DNA from: Erysipelotrichaceae bacterium | Lineage (GTDB): Bacteria; Bacillota_I; Bacilli_A; Erysipelotrichales; Coprobacillaceae | NCBI GenBank assembly: GCA_017633115.1 | Contig: JAGBPZ010000078.1 | Coordinates: 1-61,562 of the forward strand | Direction of reading: 5' to 3' | Length of the DNA stretch: 61,562 nucleotides | Shown here: positions 60,016 to 61,562 of the stretch, piece after piece | Position numbering within the stretch: position 1 is the stretch's first letter | How the letters are laid out: each line of letters opens with the position of its first letter | Made by a program: the position numbers and the translations under genes | The notes under the pieces: model-generated | Seen by the model: only the letters and a program-made list of their open reading frames with translations | Told to the model about the DNA's origin: nothing | Databases searched by the model: none

Positions 60016-60621
60016 CTACTCTGTATAACGTTTTAGGACGATACTGATTTTTTTATAAATCAGAGCTGTAATCAATGAAATGACACCATACTTAAAAATA
60101 TTGAATGGCAAAATAGAAAACAAGAACATCGTCATGGCATCTTTGACCCAAGGGTTAACGGCTACAACCATACCAATAATGGCATCCATTGTCATACCAA
60201 ACATGGTTGCATATAAAGGGAAAATCACAAAGAAATTAGAAAAGACGGCAAGAATACTGGTTGTTAAAGTAGAGACGGACATACCAATAATGGCGCCTTT
60301 TTTTGTTTTATTAAAACGATAAATAATAGATGCAATAGCCACAAATAAGCTTGTCAGGATAAAGTTAGACAGTTCTCCTACAAAAGCTGTTGATGTTGGT
60401 TTAATCAACAATTTCAAAAGAATTTTAATAGCTGCAGTCGCAATACCATAAAGTGGGCCATAAAGAAAACTGGCAATTAAGACTGGCAAGTCAGAAAAAT
60501 CAAACTTAATGAATGGTGGTGCTAAAGGTACCGAAAGTTCAAAGAACATCAGAATAGCTGCCATCGCACCCATCATTGCGATAATCATCATCTTACGCGT
60601 GTTGAATTTTGTTTGTTTCAT
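60016..60621 (-). CDS. ribU: ECF transporter riboflavin-specific S component RibU
   Basis: This 201-residue membrane protein is the substrate-binding S component of an energy-coupling factor transporter. It has six membrane helices and the RibU-like N-terminal run AAILMFFELSVPLAPPFIKFDFSDLPVLIASFLYG and later AVFSNFFVIFP. The upstream FMN riboswitch fixes riboflavin as the ligand. The ECF ATPases and T component are not in the window and are probably shared elsewhere. The start is a single ATG after AGAGGACACT. Confidence 0.95.
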   Translation of the reverse strand: MKQTKFNTRKMMIIAMMGAMAAILMFFELSVPLAPPFIKFDFSDLPVLIASFLYGPLYGIATAAIKILLKLLIKPTSTAFVGELSNFILTSLFVAIASIIYRFNKTKKGAIIGMSVSTLTTSILAVFSNFFVIFPLYATMFGMTMDAIIGMVVAVNPWVKDAMTMFLFSILPFNIFKYGVISLITALIYKKISIVLKRYTE

Positions 60622-60642
60622 AGTGTCCTCTTTCTATGGTGG

Positions 60643-60678
60643 CAAAAAAAATCTCTCCAAAAAATCTTTGGAGAGAAA
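60643..60678 (-). terminator. Terminator of the FMN riboswitch expression platform
   Basis: On the minus strand TCTCTCCAA / TTGGAGAGA is followed by eight T, between the aptamer and ribU. FMN binding would favour this hairpin and stop transcription. Confidence 0.87.
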
Positions 60679-60703
60679 TGAAAAAGTCATTATAAATACG
60701 CAC

Positions 60704-60809
60704 CATCTTTTTCCATCCGGACTATACCGTCGGTACCAGAATTGCACTGGTTCAGCTTGCGCTCGCGGACTGTCACCGCCGATCAGGAATTTCACCTGCC
60801 CCAAAGATG
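60704..60809 (-). ncRNA. FMN riboswitch (RFN element)
   Basis: The minus strand carries the conserved core in order: CATCTTTGGGGCAGG, GTGAAATTCCTGATCGGCGG, GACAGTCCGCGAGCG, AACCAGTGCAATTCTGGTACC and GACGGTATAGTCCGGATGG, closed by the P1 stem CATCTTT / AAAGATG. This is a complete class of RFN aptamer. It controls ribU by transcription termination. Confidence 0.96.
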
Positions 60810-60827
60810 TAGCTATGCTACAAGGTT

Positions 60828-60856
60828 AGTATAGACACACTACTATCATATGTCAA
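60828..60856 (-). promoter_or_regulatory. Sigma-A promoter of the FMN riboswitch and ribU
   Basis: The minus strand has perfect -35 TTGACA (60851-60856), 17-nt spacer and -10 TATACT (60828-60833), about 20 nt upstream of the aptamer. Confidence 0.8.
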
Positions 60857-61039
60857 GTTTTATGCTCAGAAGTTCCATTAAGTGTTTTCCTAAATATGAT
60901 AATATAATTTTCTAAATTATTAGGACATCTGAGAAACTAGTGAGACTTCACTTCTAAAACTTACGTGATTTTGTATTGTTGGAAAAGATGTTTAGAGAAT
61001 TCATGTACGCTTGTGTCAAGGAGCGAAGTTATTAGAGCA

Positions 61040-61513
61040 ATGCTGAAAGAACAAGATAAGAATTCGAATATTATTTTTAACATTATTGTACGATGTATCG
61101 TTATGAATATCCTCCTAGCGTTAATGCTGAATGCTTTTACACCCAACATATATCGCAAAGGAAACAGTTCTCATCTCCTATATGGCGACTTATATGTTCT
61201 CAGTCATTACGCCTCCATAGCTCACGACGATATTGTAAAGATTGTACATGATCATACTGTCCTAATGGCAAAAGTACTTGCGACTCACAATGATGAAGTA
61301 GATCTCAGGCAAAATCAGTTAGTGATTAATGGACAAATAATAAATTTCGAATTAAATCTGCAACAATCTCCCCTTCAGTTACCTTTAGCAGACAATCAAT
61401 ACCTTTTGCTCCTTGAACAAAACTCTGAAAGTCAACAGAGTGAATGTCTGATTGTAGAGCGTACGGCTATAAAAGGCAAAATCATTCTCGTCTTAAGACT
61501 TAAGGATTTCTAA
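61040..61513 (+). CDS. Degenerate signal peptidase I-like membrane protein
   Basis: This 157-residue protein (if started at ATG 61040) has one N-terminal membrane helix (about residues 10-34) and an outer domain resembling the signal peptidase I core: KGNSSHLLYGDLYVL for the usual serine-bearing GDSM..GD segment, HDDIVKI, then MAKVLATHNDEVDLRQNQLVINGQ for the K-R-V-I-G-L-P-G-D region, and LADNQYLLLLEQNSESQQSE for the usual GDN..S.DSR. The catalytic lysine position is Ala in a gap-free alignment and the serine segment is shortened, so protease activity is doubtful. The ribosome-binding site is weak. The next gene starts 24 bp on. Confidence 0.65.
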   Translation: MLKEQDKNSNIIFNIIVRCIVMNILLALMLNAFTPNIYRKGNSSHLLYGDLYVLSHYASIAHDDIVKIVHDHTVLMAKVLATHNDEVDLRQNQLVINGQIINFELNLQQSPLQLPLADNQYLLLLEQNSESQQSECLIVERTAIKGKIILVLRLKDF

Positions 61514-61537
61514 GAAAAAAAGAAAGGACTTTACTAC

Positions 61538-61562
61538 ATGAAGAAAAACTTGACTACGGCTG
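61538..61562 (+). CDS. Start of next gene, probably exported (cut by window end)
   Basis: An ATG at 61538 follows AAAGGA at 9 nt and opens MKKNLTTA, the beginning of a typical signal-peptide-like N-terminus (basic residues, then small/hydrophobic). Only eight codons are in the window. The position right after a signal-peptidase-like gene suggests a secreted or surface protein such as a pilin or TasA-like fibre protein, but this is an inference. Confidence 0.45.

Noticed and set aside
60965-61039. GTG at 60965 as start of the signal-peptidase-like gene
   Set aside because: No ribosome-binding site, and the added N-terminus places charged and Cys residues ahead of the membrane helix; ATG 61040 is more likely, though also weakly supported.
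1-61562. tRNA, rRNA, CRISPR arrays, insertion sequences and prophage
   Set aside because: Scanned by eye on both strands; nothing with cloverleaf features, regular spacer repeats, transposase motifs or terminal repeats was found. Very short or divergent RNAs could be missed.

Overview
The window looks like a chromosomal core segment of an AT-rich, low-GC Gram-positive bacterium. Gene order (comEC-comEA, ruvBA, obgE, rpmA-prp-rplU, xerC-trmFO-topA-dprA, rnhB-rbgA-lepB, rplS-trmD-rimM-khpA-rpsP, ffh-ylxM-ftsY-smc, rplT-rpmI-infC) is Firmicutes-like. The L27 N-terminal extension, strong AAGGAGG ribosome-binding sites and an unusually short SMC (978 aa, a length I associate with Mollicutes and Erysipelotrichia) point to an Erysipelotrichia-type gut or oral bacterium (Catenibacterium/Kandleria/Sharpea-like). 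The genus is an inference and cannot be settled from the sequence alone. No rRNA, tRNA, CRISPR array, insertion sequence or prophage was seen.

Layout. 1-12.3 kb: tail of an unknown gene, then minus-strand DNA uptake, recombination, ribosome and DNA-topology genes. 12.5-16.2 kb: an orphan PTS IIB, a secreted cell-wall amidase with coiled coil and Fn3-like repeats, and two small single genes. 16.2-24 kb: rnhB-rbgA-lepB, rplS, trmD-rimM-khpA-rpsP, a lipoprotein nuclease and the SRP genes. 24-29.4 kb: smc, apparently co-transcribed behind a two-component system. 29.4-36.9 kb: nrnA, an FGGY sugar kinase, ackA, undecaprenol kinase, flavodoxin, acylphosphatase, an RNA methyltransferase, a YgjP-like metallopeptidase and a lipid kinase. 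36.9-41.3 kb: patatin plus a BceAB-like ABC pair, then the infC-rpmI-rplT operon. 41.3-49.4 kb: an iron-sulfur aldo-keto reductase and divergent MFS transporter, pseudouridine synthase, glycerate kinase, PAP2, RF3 and an aminopeptidase. 49.6-55.5 kb: cold-shock protein, an orphan BrxF-like P-loop protein, MnmM, a VanY-type peptidase, a small membrane protein, ornithine carbamoyltransferase and a cytoplasmic amylase. 55.5-58.5 kb: a copper regulon. 58.6-61.6 kb: aspartokinase, FMN-riboswitch-controlled RibU, and the start of a locus with a degenerate signal-peptidase-like protein followed by the first codons of another gene.

Regulation is unusually legible. Many genes have near-consensus sigma-A promoters (TTGACA-17-TATAAT type) and intrinsic terminators. 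Ribosomal-protein leaders precede rplU, rplS and infC. There is a complete FMN riboswitch and a perfect palindromic CsoR-type operator in front of copA. Several start codons were re-chosen from Shine-Dalgarno placement, including an ATT start for infC and a TTG start for ruvA.

Most noteworthy: copA is fused in frame to a C-terminal CopZ-like domain that keeps its own perfect Shine-Dalgarno and ATG, so a free copper chaperone may be made from inside copA. There is a solitary BrxF-family protein with no other BREX gene. A signal-peptidase-like protein that seems to have lost catalytic residues lies at the right edge. Two intrinsic terminators sit directly against the ribosome-binding site of the next gene (rimM and the lipoprotein nuclease).
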